From Hyphomicrobiales bacterium (lineage in GTDB: Bacteria > Pseudomonadota > Alphaproteobacteria > Rhizobiales > Beijerinckiaceae), in contig JAGWTA010000006.1 in assembly GCA_028869185.1 (NCBI GenBank), positions 1 through 64,000 of the forward strand: a DNA stretch of 64,000 nt. Reading direction: 5' to 3'. The notes beneath the pieces are model-generated. The model was not told where the DNA came from. It searched no databases and saw nothing but the letters and a program-made list of their open reading frames with translations. Positions 19,268-28,531 of the stretch are shown here, piece after piece. Numbering within the stretch: the stretch's first letter is position 1; each line of letters opens with the position of its first letter. Made by a program: the position numbers and the translations under genes.

Positions 19268-20662
19268 TCAACTCTCGCGCGCCTGCGGCAGGCGCACAAT
19301 CGTGACGGCGCAGGGCGCGGTTGCGGCGACACGGGCGGAAACGGAGCCGAGATAGCGCCGCAGGGACGAGGCGCCGCGCGCGCCCAGCACAATCTGGTCG
19401 GCCCGGCTTTCGCGCGCAAAGGCGACGATGGCGTCGGCGACGTTGGGTTCTTCGAGAACATGAATGGTGACGTTGCGCGCGCCTTTCTGCAAAGGCCTCG
19501 CCCAGGCGCGCAGCTCCACCATCATCTGCACATGCCTGTTGCGCCCCTCCGCGTCGGCGGCGCCGGCCTCGAACACGCGCCCGGTTTTCATTACGGCAAC
19601 GCAGGCCAGCCGCGCCGCCGGCGCCGTTTCAAGAATGCGCCCCGTCATGGCGCGCACGGCATCGGCAAGGTTCTCCCCGCCATCGCCGAGATCGACAGCG
19701 GCGACGACGATCGGCGCGTCGGGCGGCTTTGGCGCGGCGCTGATTTCGCCCGCCGCCCTCGCCCGCAGATAAGCGACGCGCCGCCGAAGGATCGCCGCGC
19801 TGCTGGCCGGTCGCACGCGTTCGGCGCGTTCAGTCAGCACGATCTGATTGGGGTTTTGCAAATCGAACCGCAGTTGCGCCGCGCTTTGATAGCGGGCGGC
19901 CGGATCGATCTCGAGACAACGCAGCACGACCTCTTGAAACCACGGCGGCAATTGTGGCTGCAATGCGCGCAGAGGCGCAGGCGCGCGCCAAAAACGCTCG
20001 CGCAAACCGCTCAGCGTCGTCGGTTGTCCGAAGGGCCGGCGCGCGACCGCCAAATGATAGAGCAGAACGCCGAGCGCGAAAATATCCGAGCGCGGATCGG
20101 AACGGTCGCGGCGCAATTGTTCAGGCGAAATATATGGGCCCGTGCCAACGGGCACACGCAATTCCTCGGCCAGCAAATCCGGCATGCGCAGATGGCGCGA
20201 CAGGCCGAAATCCACGAGCGCGGCCTCACCCGTCTCGCGCAACATGACGTTGGACGGCTTGACGTCGAGATGCAACACATTCTGCGCGTGCAGATCGGCG
20301 AGCGCGCCGGCTGTTTTCGCGCCGATGTCGCGCAGCGTCTCCACCGGCAGCGGCGCCTGATCGATCAACGAAAGCAGCGAGCGCCCGCCAATGTCCTCCA
20401 TGACGAGGTAGGGCTGGCGCGCGAGATCGCCGACAGCGTAACATCGCGGCGCGCTGCGCCCGACGAGACGGGGCAGGATCATCTCCTCCATCTCGAAGCC
20501 GACGATGGCGGTCGGATCAGACAGCAGCGTCGGGATTTTCATCAGAACAGGCGCAGCGATATCGGGATGCGTGACGCGCCAGAGCGTCGCCATCCCGCCG
20601 GTGTGCAATTGCGGGCCCAGCGTGAAGCCGTCGACGATGGCGCCGGGGCGAAGGATCATCAT
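19268..20662 (-). CDS. Serine/threonine protein kinase fused to a universal stress protein domain
   Basis: A 464-residue soluble protein with two domains. Residues about 12-265 form a eukaryotic-type kinase: a Gly-rich loop (LHTGGMATLW), lysine K42 in VLMKIP, the catalytic loop HLDVKPSN with D133 (a non-RD form, Leu in place of Arg), the Mg2+ motif DFG with D151, and GTGPYISPEQ. Residues about 316-460 form a UspA domain with the ATP-binding GARGASSLRRYLGS and the ending APCAVTIVR. No membrane segment or PASTA repeat is seen, so any signal is likely sensed in the cytoplasm, possibly by nucleotide binding to the UspA part. The ATG at 20662 follows the stop of the phosphoesterase gene by one base. 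Confidence 0.88.
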   Translation of the reverse strand: MMILRPGAIVDGFTLGPQLHTGGMATLWRVTHPDIAAPVLMKIPTLLSDPTAIVGFEMEEMILPRLVGRSAPRCYAVGDLARQPYLVMEDIGGRSLLSLIDQAPLPVETLRDIGAKTAGALADLHAQNVLHLDVKPSNVMLRETGEAALVDFGLSRHLRMPDLLAEELRVPVGTGPYISPEQLRRDRSDPRSDIFALGVLLYHLAVARRPFGQPTTLSGLRERFWRAPAPLRALQPQLPPWFQEVVLRCLEIDPAARYQSAAQLRFDLQNPNQIVLTERAERVRPASSAAILRRRVAYLRARAAGEISAAPKPPDAPIVVAAVDLGDGGENLADAVRAMTGRILETAPAARLACVAVMKTGRVFEAGAADAEGRNRHVQMMVELRAWARPLQKGARNVTIHVLEEPNVADAIVAFARESRADQIVLGARGASSLRRYLGSVSARVAATAPCAVTIVRLPQARES

Positions 20663-20663
20663 G

Positions 20664-21398
20664 TCATCGTCCCAGAAACAGACGTTCTGAAAGTATGTCG
20701 GGCAATCTGGCGGCGACGATTTTGCCGGCGGCGGCGGCGACATCGTAAGGCGCGCGGCGGAAGGACAATTCGCGACGGCTCATGTCGTAGAGACAGAAGG
20801 CCGCCGCCGGATTGCGATCGCGCGGCTGACCGACAGAGCCGGCGACGGCGAGCCATTGGCGGCCACGCGACAGGGGCGTCGGCATTTGTCCATCCGGCGC
20901 AAAGAACATTGCGCTGCGCTGCGGCGCGCGATGATAGAGCTGCGGGCGATGCGTATGGCCGCAAAAGGTCACATGCGCGTCGCTTGCGCGCAGCGAGCGT
21001 TCGGCGCTTTCCGCATCGGCGACGTAACGCCAGTCTTCCGGCCGCGAGGCGTCCGAATGCACGAACAGCAGGTCGCCTTCGCGCGCAGTGCGCGGCAAGG
21101 CGCGCAGGAAGTCGATCTGTGCGCGATCGAGCCGTGACCGCGTCCATTCGATGGCGGCGCGCGCAACCGCGTTCATGCCGCCGGCGCTGCCGAAAACGGC
21201 TTCGTCGTGATTGCCGAGAATAACGCTGGCGTTTTCGCAGCGCGCGACCTGATCGACGACATAGGAGGGGTCGGCGCCATAGCCGACGAGATCGCCGAGA
21301 AAAACGAAACGTTCTGCGCCCGCCCGTCGCGCCTGCGCCATGCAGGCGTCGAACGCCTCGCGGTTGGCGTGGATGTCGGACAGAAGCGCGATCAGCAC
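20664..21398 (-). CDS. Metallophosphoesterase family protein
   Basis: A 244-residue calcineurin-like phosphoesterase. Motifs in order are SDIHANREAF (DxH), FLGDLVGYG (GD), LGNHDEAV (GNHD) and FCGHTHRPQ (GHTH), so all metal-binding blocks are present. It resembles the small YfcE/DNA-ligase-neighbour phosphodiesterases more than PPP protein phosphatases. The substrate is unknown. It is one base upstream of the kinase-UspA gene and two bases downstream of xseA, so it is clearly in the same operon; an opposing action on a target of the kinase is possible but only inferred. Confidence 0.88.
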   Translation of the reverse strand: MLIALLSDIHANREAFDACMAQARRAGAERFVFLGDLVGYGADPSYVVDQVARCENASVILGNHDEAVFGSAGGMNAVARAAIEWTRSRLDRAQIDFLRALPRTAREGDLLFVHSDASRPEDWRYVADAESAERSLRASDAHVTFCGHTHRPQLYHRAPQRSAMFFAPDGQMPTPLSRGRQWLAVAGSVGQPRDRNPAAAFCLYDMSRRELSFRRAPYDVAAAAGKIVAARLPDILSERLFLGR

Positions 21399-21400
21399 GG

Positions 21401-22984
21401 CTAGAACAAACTCCCCTGCCCGCCGCCGGGCGTTTTTGGCCGTGGCGCGGGTTTCGCGCGCGGCGCCGTCTCGCCGTCGATGGTCGCGCCTGTTTCGCCA
21501 TCGGCAAATTCAAGCCTGACATGCTGGCGCGCCTGCAGGGCGGCGGCGGCGCGCACGGGATGGCCGTCCTCGTCGCGCACCAGCGCGAAACCGCGCGCCA
21601 GCACATTGGTGTAACCAAGCGAGGCGAGCATGCGCGCGCGCTGTTGCAACGCCTCGCGGCGATGGGCCACGAGACGGGCGAGCGCGGGCGCAAGGCGCGC
21701 CTGCATCGAGCCGACGACCGCACGGCGGTTTGCGATCTGCAGGCGGCCCTTGTCCATGCGATTCGCGAAGGCGATCGCCAGACGTCGGTCGAGCGCCGTG
21801 AGCGCGTCGCGCCGGCCCGCCATATTGGCCTGCGTATCGCGCGCCAATGTCCTGCGCGCCGTTTGCAGCCGCGCCTGCGCGCGCGCAAGCTCAGCCTGCG
21901 GCGAATGGCGCGCGAGCAGCGCAGCGGCGCCGTGCAGATTTCTGCGGCGCTCTCCCAAAAGCGAGCGCATGTCCTTGCGCAAGTCGGAGCCCGCGCCGTC
22001 GACGAACTGCCGCCGTGGCCCCAGGAGCGCGTCAGGCGTAGGCAGGACGCGCGCCAGCGCGCGCAAATCGCTCCAGCGCCGCTCCATCCAGCGCAAATGC
22101 TGGTGATGATGACGACGCGACAATTCGCCATGCTGGTTCAGAAGATCGAAACGCACCGGCACGACCTTTTCCGCAGCGCCCGTGGGCGTTGGCGCGCGCA
22201 GATCGGCCACATGGTCGAGCAGCGTCGTATCCGTCTCGTGGCCGATGGCGGAAATGAGCGGGATCATGCTTTGCGCGGCGGCGCGCACGACGATCTCCTC
22301 ATTGAAGGCCCACAAATCCTCAAGCGAGCCGCCGCCACGCGCAACAATCAGCACGTCGGGTCGCGGCAGCGGGCCTCCATGGCCAATGGCATTGAAACCG
22401 GCGATGGCGGCGGCCACTTCCTGCGCAGCGGTCTCGCCTTGCACGCGCACCGGCCAGACAACAACATGACGGGGAAACCGATCGGAAATGCGATGCAGAA
22501 TGTCGCGAATGACGGCGCCGGTCGGCGACGTGACGACGCCGATGACGGCAGGCAGAAACGGCGTGAGCTGCTTTCGCGCAGCATCGAACAGACCTTCGGC
22601 CGCAAGCTTGCGGCGGCGCTCCTCGAGCAGCGCCATCAAGGCGCCGACGCCCGCCGGCTCAACCGATTCGATCACAATCTGATACGAGGACTTGCCCGGA
22701 AAGGTGGTGATCTTGCCGGTTGCAATCACCTCCAGCCCTTCCTCAAGGCGCGCGCGCAGCCGGTTGAACGCGCCTTTCCAGATGACCGCATCGATGCGCG
22801 CGTTCTGATCCTTCAGGCTGAAATAGCAATGGCCGGAGGAATGAGGCCCGCGGTAATTGGAAATTTCGCCGCGCACGCGCACGAGGCCGAAGCGATCCTC
22901 TACCGTGCGCTTCAGCGCTGCAGAGAGTTCGCTGACGGTGACTTCAGGATTGTTGGGGTGAGCGGGCTCGGCCATGGGACCCAT
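21401..22984 (-). CDS. xseA: Exodeoxyribonuclease VII large subunit
   Basis: XseA (527 aa) is the catalytic subunit of exonuclease VII, which degrades single-stranded DNA. An N-terminal OB-fold (VRVRGEISNYRGPHSSGHCYF) is followed by the nuclease core (GVVTSPTGAVIRDI, VARGGGSLEDLWAFN, SAIGHETDTTLLDHVADLRAPTPTGAAE) and a long coiled-coil C-terminus that scaffolds XseB. Two starts fit: ATG at 22984 and ATG at 22975. The gene begins 4 bases after the LprI/DUF3298-like gene. XseB is not encoded in the window. Confidence 0.95.
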   Translation of the reverse strand: MGPMAEPAHPNNPEVTVSELSAALKRTVEDRFGLVRVRGEISNYRGPHSSGHCYFSLKDQNARIDAVIWKGAFNRLRARLEEGLEVIATGKITTFPGKSSYQIVIESVEPAGVGALMALLEERRRKLAAEGLFDAARKQLTPFLPAVIGVVTSPTGAVIRDILHRISDRFPRHVVVWPVRVQGETAAQEVAAAIAGFNAIGHGGPLPRPDVLIVARGGGSLEDLWAFNEEIVVRAAAQSMIPLISAIGHETDTTLLDHVADLRAPTPTGAAEKVVPVRFDLLNQHGELSRRHHHQHLRWMERRWSDLRALARVLPTPDALLGPRRQFVDGAGSDLRKDMRSLLGERRRNLHGAAALLARHSPQAELARAQARLQTARRTLARDTQANMAGRRDALTALDRRLAIAFANRMDKGRLQIANRRAVVGSMQARLAPALARLVAHRREALQQRARMLASLGYTNVLARGFALVRDEDGHPVRAAAALQARQHVRLEFADGETGATIDGETAPRAKPAPRPKTPGGGQGSLF

Positions 22985-22988
22985 ATAA

Positions 22989-23930
22989 TCATTGCGGCAG
23001 CGGGGCGCCCGGCCGTGCGGCGGCGCGCAACTCCCTGAGCGGAATCGCGCAAGAATAGTCGCCTTCTGCGTATGCGCCAACGACATAGGGCGCAAAATCG
23101 AGCGCTGCCCCAGCCGGCGAAAAACTCCAGTTTTTGACGTCGCGTAACGGTTCGGCCAGAAGCCCGGGCAGCGCCTTTGCGTCTTCTTGCGAGAAGGCGC
23201 CTTCCAGCCGTTCCTTCTTTTGCGTCGCGAGCTGGGCGAGGCAGAGCGCCTCGATCGCGCTGAGGCCTTTGGCGTCGAAAAGATCGTCAAGGCGCAGGGG
23301 CCGTCCGCGCGCATCGATGTTGACGCCGTAACCGCCGTGGTTGGGATGGGCGCCGCCGGAATATTCATACCAGGCGACACGGCCGGACACGAGCGAGGGC
23401 GAAACATAGGAAATCGTCGCATCGGCCTGATATTCGAAGCGCGGCTCGGCTGCATTGATGCGCGCTTCTTTCAAGGCATGCGTGCGCGCCTGCGCCATCG
23501 CCGCATTGAAGCCGCGCTTGGCGCGCGTGTCGGCCTGCTCGAATTCCAGCAAGCGACCGTCGAGCCCGCGCGCGCCGCCCAGAAAAAGCGGACGCTGACC
23601 TTTCGGCACGGCCAGGGCTTCGGCGCGCTCCTGCGTTTGGCGCGTGATGCAGGGCGCAAAATCGGCCGCTTTCGCGTCGCAGGCGCGCGCGCGCCGGGCG
23701 AGCCAGGCGCGCTGACTGGCAAGCAACGCGCCGCGCTGCTCTTCGGTCAGGCGCGCGCGCAGGGCCTCATAGGCCATGGCCATGCTTTTGTCGGCGGCAG
23801 CCGCCTTGGGATCGGCGCAAATGACCCTGTCGGCTGGCGCAGCGGCCTTCGCGCAATCGCCCTGCTGCGCATAGGCGGGCGCGGCCGCGATAATGGCGAA
23901 GAAACAGGCGGCGGCAAGACGCATCGACAT
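22989..23930 (-). CDS. Secreted protein with LprI-like and DUF3298-like domains
   Basis: A 313-residue protein with a signal peptide (MSMRLAAACFFAIIAAAPAYA). The N-terminal part (about residues 25-100) has the Cys pattern and ARxxWLxxRxxxC helix of the LprI (lysozyme-inhibitor-like, DUF1311) family: CAKAAAPADRVIC and SQRAWLARRARAC. The C-terminal part (about 160-300) resembles DUF3298, with YEYSGGAHPNHGGYGVN. The function is not known; it is likely periplasmic. It is the first gene of the xseA-phosphoesterase-kinase-DUF2093 operon and is divergent from purD. Confidence 0.75.
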   Translation of the reverse strand: MSMRLAAACFFAIIAAAPAYAQQGDCAKAAAPADRVICADPKAAAADKSMAMAYEALRARLTEEQRGALLASQRAWLARRARACDAKAADFAPCITRQTQERAEALAVPKGQRPLFLGGARGLDGRLLEFEQADTRAKRGFNAAMAQARTHALKEARINAAEPRFEYQADATISYVSPSLVSGRVAWYEYSGGAHPNHGGYGVNIDARGRPLRLDDLFDAKGLSAIEALCLAQLATQKKERLEGAFSQEDAKALPGLLAEPLRDVKNWSFSPAGAALDFAPYVVGAYAEGDYSCAIPLRELRAAARPGAPLPQ

Positions 23931-24038
23931 TTCCTTTCTCAGCGCAGACTCGTTGCTGCGCGCGGCTTTGTCAAAAGCGCCGGATTGCCTGGCTCACCTG
24001 CGCGCGTTAGACAGACGGCGCCAACCGGACATTAGCGC

Positions 24039-25304
24039 ATGAACGTTCTACTCATCGGTTCGGGCGGGCGCGAACATGCGCTCGCCATCGCCCTGTCGAA
24101 AAGCCCGCTGTTGCGAAAATTGTTCGTCGCGCCTGGAAATCCGGGCACGGCGGAGATCGCCGAAAATGTCGTGCTGAATGTTTCCGATCATCGCGCCGTT
24201 GTCGACTTCTGCAAGATCGCCGCAATCGATCTCGTCGTCATCGGCCCAGAGCAGCCGCTCGTCGATGGACTTGTCGACGATCTCGAAGCGTCCGGGATCG
24301 CCGCTTTCGGCCCCTCGCGCGAAGCAGCGCGGCTGGAAGGCTCCAAAGCCTACACGAAGGCGCTGTGCGATCGCGCGCGCATACCGACCGCCGCCTACGG
24401 ACGTTTTTCTGATCGCGCGGCCGCGCTCGCCTATCTTGAAAAAACCGGCGCGCCGATCGTAGTGAAAGCAGACGGGCTCGCCGCCGGCAAAGGCGTCGTC
24501 GTCGCGGAAACGATTGCAGACGCGCGCGCGGCGGTGGAAGCGTGTTTCTCCGGCGCATTTGGCGCTGCAGGCGCGGAAGTCGTGATCGAGGAAAAGCTCG
24601 AGGGCGAGGAGGCTTCGCTGTTTGCGCTGTCGGACGGCGAGCGCGTGCTGGCGCTGGGTTCGGCGCAAGACCACAAGCGCGTCGGCGAGGGCGACACCGG
24701 CCCCAACACCGGCGGCATGGGCGCTTATTCGCCGGCGCCGATCATGAGCGCTGCAATCGAGGCGCGCGCGATGGCCGAGATCGTCGAGCCCGCCATCGCA
24801 GCGATGCGCGCGGCCGGCGCGCCGTTCAAGGGCGTGCTGTTCGCCGGTTTGATGATCGGGCGCGACGGGCCGAAACTGATCGAATTCAACGCCCGTTTCG
24901 GCGACCCCGAAACGCAGGTTGTCGTGCCCAGGCTCGATGAGGATTTGCTCGCGCTGATGCATGATTGCGCGCTCGGGCGTTTGCGCACCGAGCGCATTCG
25001 CCTGAAGCCGCGCGCCGCGCTGACCGTGGTTCTTGCGGCCCAGGGCTATCCGGGCGAGCCCGAGCGGGGCACGGAAATCAACGGCATTGCGCGCGCGGCT
25101 GCGCTACCCGATGTCGTCGTCACGCATGCCGGCACGAAGCGCGATGGCGCGCGGCTGCTGGCCAATGGCGGGCGCGTCCTGAATGTCACCGGTTTCGGCG
25201 CCGATGTGCGCGCCGCGCGCGAAGCCGCCTACAAGGGCGTCGATGCGATCGACTGGCCCGGCGGTTTCTGTCGCCGCGACATCGGCTGGCGCGCGCTCGG
25301 GTAA
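24039..25304 (+). CDS. purD: Phosphoribosylamine--glycine ligase
   Basis: PurD (421 aa) is the ATP-grasp enzyme that joins 5-phosphoribosylamine and glycine in the second step of purine synthesis. The start MNVLLIGSGGREHALA, VIGPEQPLVDGL, PIVVKADGLAAGKGV, GPNTGGMGAYSP and IEFNARFGDPETQ are all diagnostic. It stands as a single plus-strand gene between two minus-strand operons and converges on mutL, with 43 bases between stop codons. Confidence 0.97.
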   Translation: MNVLLIGSGGREHALAIALSKSPLLRKLFVAPGNPGTAEIAENVVLNVSDHRAVVDFCKIAAIDLVVIGPEQPLVDGLVDDLEASGIAAFGPSREAARLEGSKAYTKALCDRARIPTAAYGRFSDRAAALAYLEKTGAPIVVKADGLAAGKGVVVAETIADARAAVEACFSGAFGAAGAEVVIEEKLEGEEASLFALSDGERVLALGSAQDHKRVGEGDTGPNTGGMGAYSPAPIMSAAIEARAMAEIVEPAIAAMRAAGAPFKGVLFAGLMIGRDGPKLIEFNARFGDPETQVVVPRLDEDLLALMHDCALGRLRTERIRLKPRAALTVVLAAQGYPGEPERGTEINGIARAAALPDVVVTHAGTKRDGARLLANGGRVLNVTGFGADVRAAREAAYKGVDAIDWPGGFCRRDIGWRALG

Positions 25305-25347
25305 GGCCGCGCGCACGGACGCGATGACGGCGCCTGCAGCGCCCGCA

Positions 25348-27129
25348 TCATCGCCGGCCGAACAATTTCTCGATGTCGGCGAGCTTCAGTTCGACATAGG
25401 TCGGACGGCCGTGGTTGCATTGGCCGGAGCCCGGCGTCGCCTCCATCTCGCGCAGCAGCGCATTCATTTCTTCGGGGCGCAGACGCCGGCCCGCGCGAAC
25501 GGAATGATGGCAAGCAAACGTCGCCAGAACGTGATCGAGCTTGCGCGCGACGCCGGCGACGGATTCGTCTTCGGCCAATGTATCGGCGACATCGCGCAGC
25601 AGACGTTGCACATCGGCCTCGCCGAGCAGCGCCGGCGTCTCGCGCACGAGAACGGCGCCGGGGCCGAATGCTTCGACGGCAAGGCCGAGCTGCTCCAGTT
25701 CAGGCGCCGCCGCAATGACGCGCGCGGCAGCGCTTTCGTCGAGATCCACAACCGCGGGCGCGAGCAGCAATTGCCGTGCGATCCCCTGCTCTGCGCGCTG
25801 GCGTTTGAGCTTTTCGTAAACGAGCCTTTCATGCGCGGCGTGCTGATCGACGATGACCATGCCGTCGCGCGTTTGCGCGATGATGTAGGTTTCGTGAACC
25901 TGCGCACGCGCGGCGCCGAGCGGCGCAGCGATGTCATCGGCCTGCGGCGCGCCGGCTTGTGCGCGCGCATCGGCCGATGGCGCAAAGCTTTCGAAAGCCG
26001 TCTGCGCCGCTTCGGCGAAACCCGGCGGAGCGACGGGCGATTGGCGCCAGTCCCAATCGCCCGATGGCCGAGGCCCGCGCGCGCGCCAGTCGAGCGGGCC
26101 GCGCGCCATCATGCCGAGCGCGGCGCTGGCGTTATTGGCGGCGCGATGGCCCGCGCCTGCAATCGCCTCGCGGATCGCGCCGATGACGAGGCCGCGCACG
26201 AGGCCGGCGTCGCGAAACCGCACTTCAGCCTTGGCGGGATGCACGTTGACGTCCACTTCATGCGGATCGCACGCGATGAAGAGCGCGACGGCGCCGTGGC
26301 GCCCGGCCGGGAGGTGATCTGCGTAGGCGGCGCGCAACGCGCCCGCCAACGCGCGGTCGCGGACGGGGCGGCCGTTGACGAACATGTATTGCATCGCCGC
26401 GCTCGCGCGATGCCAGGTCGGCAGGCCCGCATAACCGGACAGGCGCACGCCCTCGCGTTGCGCGTCGAGCGTCAGCGCATTCTCGATGAAATCCTCACCC
26501 AGCACCTGAGCCATGCGCCTTTGCGGCTCGGCGCGCTTCCAGTCGAAGCCCGTAACGCCTTCGCCGCTGAGAACGAATGCGACATCGGCGCGCGACAAGG
26601 CGATGCGGCGCAACACATCGGCCACGGCCTGCGCCTCCGCTCGCGCAGTCTTCAGAAACTTCAGTCGGGCAGGCGTCGCGGCGAAAAGATCACGCGCTTC
26701 GATGCGAGCGCCGGCGGGCCAGGCCGAAGGCTGCACGGCGCCCTTAAGGCCCGCGTCGACACGGATGGCGAAGCCGTGCGCGCCGCCGCGCGGGCGCGTT
26801 TCGATGGTCAGACGCGCGACGGAGCCGATGGACGCGAGAGCCTCGCCGCGAAAACCAAGCGTTGCGATATTGGCGAGATCGCCGTCGGGAAGTTTCGATG
26901 TCGCGTGACGCTCGACGGCGAGCGCCAGATCGTCCGCATCCATGCCCGCGCCGTCATCGATGACGCGGATCAGTTTCGCGCCGCCATCCTCGATCGCCAC
27001 CTCGATGCGCGTTGCGCCTGCGTCGAGCGCATTTTCGACCAGCTCCTTCACGACGGAGGCGGGACGCTCGACAACTTCGCCCGCCGCTATGCGGTCAATG
27101 GTGACGGGGTCGAGCAGGCGGATCGTCAA
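25348..27129 (-). CDS. mutL: DNA mismatch repair protein MutL
   Basis: MutL (593 aa) links mismatch recognition by MutS to strand removal. The N-terminal GHKL ATPase is shown by [35 protein letters not shown] and [10 protein letters not shown]. The C-terminal part has the endonuclease motif [12 protein letters not shown] and late conserved blocks ACHHSVRAG and [12 protein letters not shown], so this is an endonuclease-type MutL, as expected in bacteria without MutH. It follows the two M16 peptidase genes on the same strand after about 118 bases without a gene. Confidence 0.96.
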   Translation of the reverse strand: MTIRLLDPVTIDRIAAGEVVERPASVVKELVENALDAGATRIEVAIEDGGAKLIRVIDDGAGMDADDLALAVERHATSKLPDGDLANIATLGFRGEALASIGSVARLTIETRPRGGAHGFAIRVDAGLKGAVQPSAWPAGARIEARDLFAATPARLKFLKTARAEAQAVADVLRRIALSRADVAFVLSGEGVTGFDWKRAEPQRRMAQVLGEDFIENALTLDAQREGVRLSGYAGLPTWHRASAAMQYMFVNGRPVRDRALAGALRAAYADHLPAGRHGAVALFIACDPHEVDVNVHPAKAEVRFRDAGLVRGLVIGAIREAIAGAGHRAANNASAALGMMARGPLDWRARGPRPSGDWDWRQSPVAPPGFAEAAQTAFESFAPSADARAQAGAPQADDIAAPLGAARAQVHETYIIAQTRDGMVIVDQHAAHERLVYEKLKRQRAEQGIARQLLLAPAVVDLDESAAARVIAAAPELEQLGLAVEAFGPGAVLVRETPALLGEADVQRLLRDVADTLAEDESVAGVARKLDHVLATFACHHSVRAGRRLRPEEMNALLREMEATPGSGQCNHGRPTYVELKLADIEKLFGRR

Positions 27130-27247
27130 AAGAAAGACTCCCGATCAACCGCTTTCGTTGCGCGCAAGGCCAAGCAGCCGACCACAAACGGCGGCCTTGA
27201 CGGGCGTCTCGTCTGGCTCCTTGCAATGGCGCAGGGCATGAAATTGC

Positions 27248-28531
27248 CTATGCCATGTCAGCCGGGCGCCCCGCCACCGTCACCAGCAGCGCGCCGTCGC
27301 CCAGCACGCGCTGGGCTGCACGCTTTGCGTCTTCCATCGTCACGTTCGCGATCATGCGATTGCGTTCGTCGAGATAGGACGGCGCGCGGCCCTCGCGTTG
27401 CAGATGCGCGAGATTGGCGGCGATCTTTGTCGATGTGTCGAAGCGAAGATCGTAAGAGCCAATCAGGAATTTCTTAGCCTTGTCGAGTTCTTCCTGCGTG
27501 GGGCCATGCGCGGACAGATCGCGGATTTGCTCCTCGATCACGGCGAGCGATTCGGCGGCGCGCTCGTTCTTGGTCGACGTCGATCCCGCCAACATTGCAG
27601 CTCGATCGTAATTCTGCAGGCCGGCGTAAGCCGAATAGGCAAGGCCGCGTTTTTCGCGCACCTCGCGGAAAAGGCGCGCCGTGAAAGCGCCGCCGCCCAG
27701 AATATGCATGACGACGACGCTCGCCATGTAATCGGGATCGTCCTTCTCAAGCGCGGGTCGTCCGAAACGGATCGTCGATTGCGGCACGTCGATTTCCGAG
27801 ACGATGCGGCGGCCGACGCCCTGCATGGTTGCGGGCGCCACATCCTTCAGCATGCCTTTGGCCGGCAATGCGCCGAAGACGGCATCCAGACGCGTTGCAA
27901 GTTCGCGCGCATCGATGGCGCCGACGGCGGCGACCACCAGACCGTCGCGCGCAAATTGCGCAACGCGCGCGGCAACCAGATCCTCCCGCGTGATCGAGGG
28001 TAGGCTCTCGATGGCGCCGCGCGTCGGCGCGCCATAGGGATGGCCGGCGTAAGCGGTTTCGCGGAACAGGCGGCCTGCAACGGAATCGGGATCCTTGGCC
28101 TCGCGTTTCAGGCCAGCGGTCAGTTGCGCGCGCACGCGATCGATCGCGCCTTGCTCCAGATGCGCCTCGTTCAGCGCCAGACGCAGCAATTCGAAAGCGC
28201 GGTCGGCGTTGCGGGTCAGCGTCTGGAAGTGACCGGCGATGTGATCGCGGTCGGCGCCGAAACCGAGATGAACCGCCTCCTCGTCGAGCGCCTCATGAAA
28301 GGCGTTGGCGTCGTAGGGTCCCGCGCCTTCATCGAGCAGCCCGGCAAGCATCGTCGCAACGCCGGGTTTGCCGGCGGGATCTTGCGCGGCGCCGCCGCGG
28401 AAGGAAAAGTCGAGCGCAACGAGCGGCACGGCGTAATCTTCGACAAGCCAGGCGAGGACGCCGCCCGGCGAGCGCACGATCTGCACGCGCCCGGCGCGCG
28501 AGGCTTCATTGCGGGAGAGCGCCTTGTTCAC
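27248..28531 (-). CDS. M16 family peptidase-like protein, non-catalytic partner
   Basis: A 427-residue protein with the M16 (insulinase/MPP-like) fold. The HxxEH zinc motif that should lie near residue 60 is absent (the region reads VATMLAGLLDEGAG), while the Arg/Tyr substrate-binding pair of the partner subunit is present in EVREKRGLAYSAY. It overlaps the start of the catalytic M16 gene's stop by four bases. M16B enzymes often work as such pairs, one chain supplying zinc and the other binding the peptide. It may clear peptides in the periplasm or cytoplasm; no clear signal peptide is seen. Confidence 0.88.
   Translation of the reverse strand: MNKALSRNEASRAGRVQIVRSPGGVLAWLVEDYAVPLVALDFSFRGGAAQDPAGKPGVATMLAGLLDEGAGPYDANAFHEALDEEAVHLGFGADRDHIAGHFQTLTRNADRAFELLRLALNEAHLEQGAIDRVRAQLTAGLKREAKDPDSVAGRLFRETAYAGHPYGAPTRGAIESLPSITREDLVAARVAQFARDGLVVAAVGAIDARELATRLDAVFGALPAKGMLKDVAPATMQGVGRRIVSEIDVPQSTIRFGRPALEKDDPDYMASVVVMHILGGGAFTARLFREVREKRGLAYSAYAGLQNYDRAAMLAGSTSTKNERAAESLAVIEEQIRDLSAHGPTQEELDKAKKFLIGSYDLRFDTSTKIAANLAHLQREGRAPSYLDERNRMIANVTMEDAKRAAQRVLGDGALLVTVAGRPADMA

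Noticed and set aside
19127-21223. A 698-codon plus-strand open frame opposite the kinase-UspA and phosphoesterase genes
   Set aside because: The opposite strand encodes proteins with complete catalytic motifs; the plus-strand product has none and is compositionally a GC shadow.
20664-21398. Reading the phosphoesterase as a classical PPP Ser/Thr phosphatase of the adjacent kinase
   Set aside because: The motif spacing and 244-residue length fit small calcineurin-like phosphodiesterases better; the kinase link rests on gene order only.
25183-27477. A 764-codon plus-strand open frame opposite mutL
   Set aside because: MutL on the minus strand has every family motif. The plus-strand reading is Arg/Ala-rich antisense.
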